A stretch of DNA of 64,000 nucleotides, from assembly GCF_009857445.1 (NCBI RefSeq), contig NZ_WWCN01000005.1:248001-312000 (forward strand). The letters run 5' to 3'. The notes under the pieces were generated by a model. That model saw only the letters and a program-made list of their open reading frames with translations. It ran no database searches and was not told where the DNA came from. Position 1 is the stretch's first letter; the number at the start of each line of letters is the position of its first letter. Below, in pieces: positions 62,830 through 64,000 of the stretch. Both the position numbers and the translations under genes were made by a program. The DNA comes from Duganella flavida. GTDB lineage: Bacteria > Pseudomonadota > Gammaproteobacteria > Burkholderiales > Burkholderiaceae_D.

Positions 62830-64000
62830 TTAGTAAATCGCGCGCAGTTGCTTGGCCGCTGCCACCATATTGCGCAGGGCAGTTTCAGTTTCTGGCCAGC
62901 CGCGCGTCTTCAGGCCGCAGTCCGGATTGACCCACAGGTTGGCCGGCGGGATCACCGCGCTGGCTTTTTGCAGCAGGCGCACCATCTCCGCTTGCGCCGG
63001 TACGCGCGGCGAATGGATGTCGTACACGCCGGGACCGATCTCGTTCGGATAGCGGAACTGGCCGAAGCCGTTCAGCAGCTCCATGTCCGAACGGCTGGTC
63101 TCGATGGTGATGACGTCGGCATCCATGGCGGCGATCTGCGGCAGGATGTCGTTGAACTCGGCGTAGCACATATGGGTGTGGATTTGCGTGCCGTCCGCCA
63201 CCGCGCTGGCTGAGACGCGGAAAGCTTGGGTGGCCCAGTTCAGGTACTCGTCCCAGCGGCTGCGGCGCAGCGGCAAGCCTTCGCGCACGGCCGGTTCGTC
63301 GATCTGGATGATGCCGATGCCGGCTTGCTCCAGGTCGGCCACCTCGTCACGGATGGCCAGCGCGATTTGCAGCGCGGTGACGGCGCGCGGCTGGTCGTCG
63401 CGCACGAAGGACCATTGCAGGATGGTGATCGGTCCGGTGAGCATGCCTTTCATCGGCTTGCCAGTCAGGCTTTGGGCGTGCACGGTCCAGTCCACCGTCA
63501 TGGCTTTCGGACGGCTGACGTCGCCGAAGATGATCGGCGGTTTGACGCAGCGCGAGCCATAGGATTGCACCCAGCCCAGTTGGGTGAAGACGAAGCCGTC
63601 CAGCTGTTCGCCAAAGTATTCGACCATGTCGTTGCGCTCGGCTTCGCCGTGGACCAGTACGTCGAGGCCGAGGGATTCTTGCTGCTGCACGGCGTAGGCG
63701 ATTTCTTCGCGCATTTTGGTTTCGTAGTCGGCGGCGCTGAGTTCGCCGCGTTTGAAGCCGGCGCGGGCGCTGCGGATCGCTTGCGTCTGCGGGAAGGAGC
63801 CGATGGTGGTGGTCGGGAAGGACGGTAGTTTGAAGCGTGCGCGCTGTTCGGCCTGGCGTTGCGTGAAGCCGGAGCGGCGCTGGTCGGCGTCGGCTGGCAT
63901 GGCTTGCAGGCGCTCGCGTACCGCTTGCTGGTGCACGCGCGGGCTGGCGCGGCGGCTGGCGATGGCGGCGCGCGAGACGGCCAGTGCTTCGGTGGTGCCG
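62830..64000 (-). CDS. metE: Cobalamin-independent methionine synthase (C-terminal part; 5' end outside window)
   Basis: About 390 residues of the catalytic half of MetE are present; the frame is open to the window edge, so the gene starts outside. The enzyme transfers a methyl group from methyltetrahydrofolate polyglutamate to homocysteine. Conserved parts seen are [55 protein letters not shown] and [18 protein letters not shown]. The zinc ligands are His and Cys in [11 protein letters not shown], Glu in [11 protein letters not shown] and Cys in [12 protein letters not shown]. The protein ends [13 protein letters not shown]-like element follows at once. Confidence 0.97.
   Translation of the reverse strand, partial: GTTEALAVSRAAIASRRASPRVHQQAVRERLQAMPADADQRRSGFTQRQAEQRARFKLPSFPTTTIGSFPQTQAIRSARAGFKRGELSAADYETKMREEIAYAVQQQESLGLDVLVHGEAERNDMVEYFGEQLDGFVFTQLGWVQSYGSRCVKPPIIFGDVSRPKAMTVDWTVHAQSLTGKPMKGMLTGPITILQWSFVRDDQPRAVTALQIALAIRDEVADLEQAGIGIIQIDEPAVREGLPLRRSRWDEYLNWATQAFRVSASAVADGTQIHTHMCYAEFNDILPQIAAMDADVITIETSRSDMELLNGFGQFRYPNEIGPGVYDIHSPRVPAQAEMVRLLQKASAVIPPANLWVNPDCGLKTRGWPETETALRNMVAAAKQLRAIY

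Overview
The window looks like chromosome of a high-GC betaproteobacterium, most likely Oxalobacteraceae (Duganella, Massilia or Janthinobacterium type). This is inferred from the GC-rich codon use, the hemA-prfA-prmC and minCDE blocks, the many TonB receptors, and giant secreted proteins with DUF4347, Ig-like and DUF4214 modules. No rRNA, tRNA, CRISPR array or complete insertion sequence was seen.

Left part (1-11,100): the end of a double-FKBP peptidyl-prolyl isomerase; a MacAB/LolCDE-like ABC export operon; and, divergent from it, an NtrC-type response regulator and its histidine kinase. The gap between them holds a near-perfect -24/-12 sigma-54 promoter, a symmetric operator, and a sigma-70 promoter placed so that the regulator mRNA would be leaderless. 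Next come elaA and ohr, with palindromes upstream of ohr and a hairpin over the elaA start. A small operon with an unknown gene, a Xre/MbcA/ParS-like antitoxin and a RES-domain toxin follows; the toxin's 5' end appears frameshifted.

Centre-left (11,100-29,200): the most unusual locus. A 2,822-residue protein joins an N-terminal DUF2235 (Tle1-type) serine hydrolase, nine ~158-residue super-repeats built from ~20-residue units, an N/G-rich repeat zone and a C-terminal M10-like metalloprotease. Downstream on the same strand are its probable type I secretion genes (ABC transporter, HlyD, TolC-like) and a TPR-glycosyltransferase, packed with 4-11 bp overlaps. Upstream lie two lipoprotein genes and two DUF4424 genes in a duplicated block in which each copy has lost a different gene. 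I infer a secreted hydrolase/protease with a self-protection or accessory lipoprotein.

Centre-right (29,200-40,340): a TonB receptor with a divergent LysR regulator; a Fur-box-preceded siderophore receptor overlapping a PepSY/flavoprotein reductase; an acetylpolyamine-amidohydrolase-like protein; and gshA with a TTG start.

Right part (40,340-64,000): a 4,361-residue secreted adhesin (DUF4347, about 28 Ig-like repeats of two types, RTX, two DUF4214), followed by an AraC-type response regulator with no canonical start codon and a degenerate kinase-like partner. Housekeeping genes follow: prmC, dsbB, prfA, hemA, an orphan OmpR-type regulator, a DUF697-like protein, minE, minD, minC, a REP-like hairpin element and the 3' part of metE.
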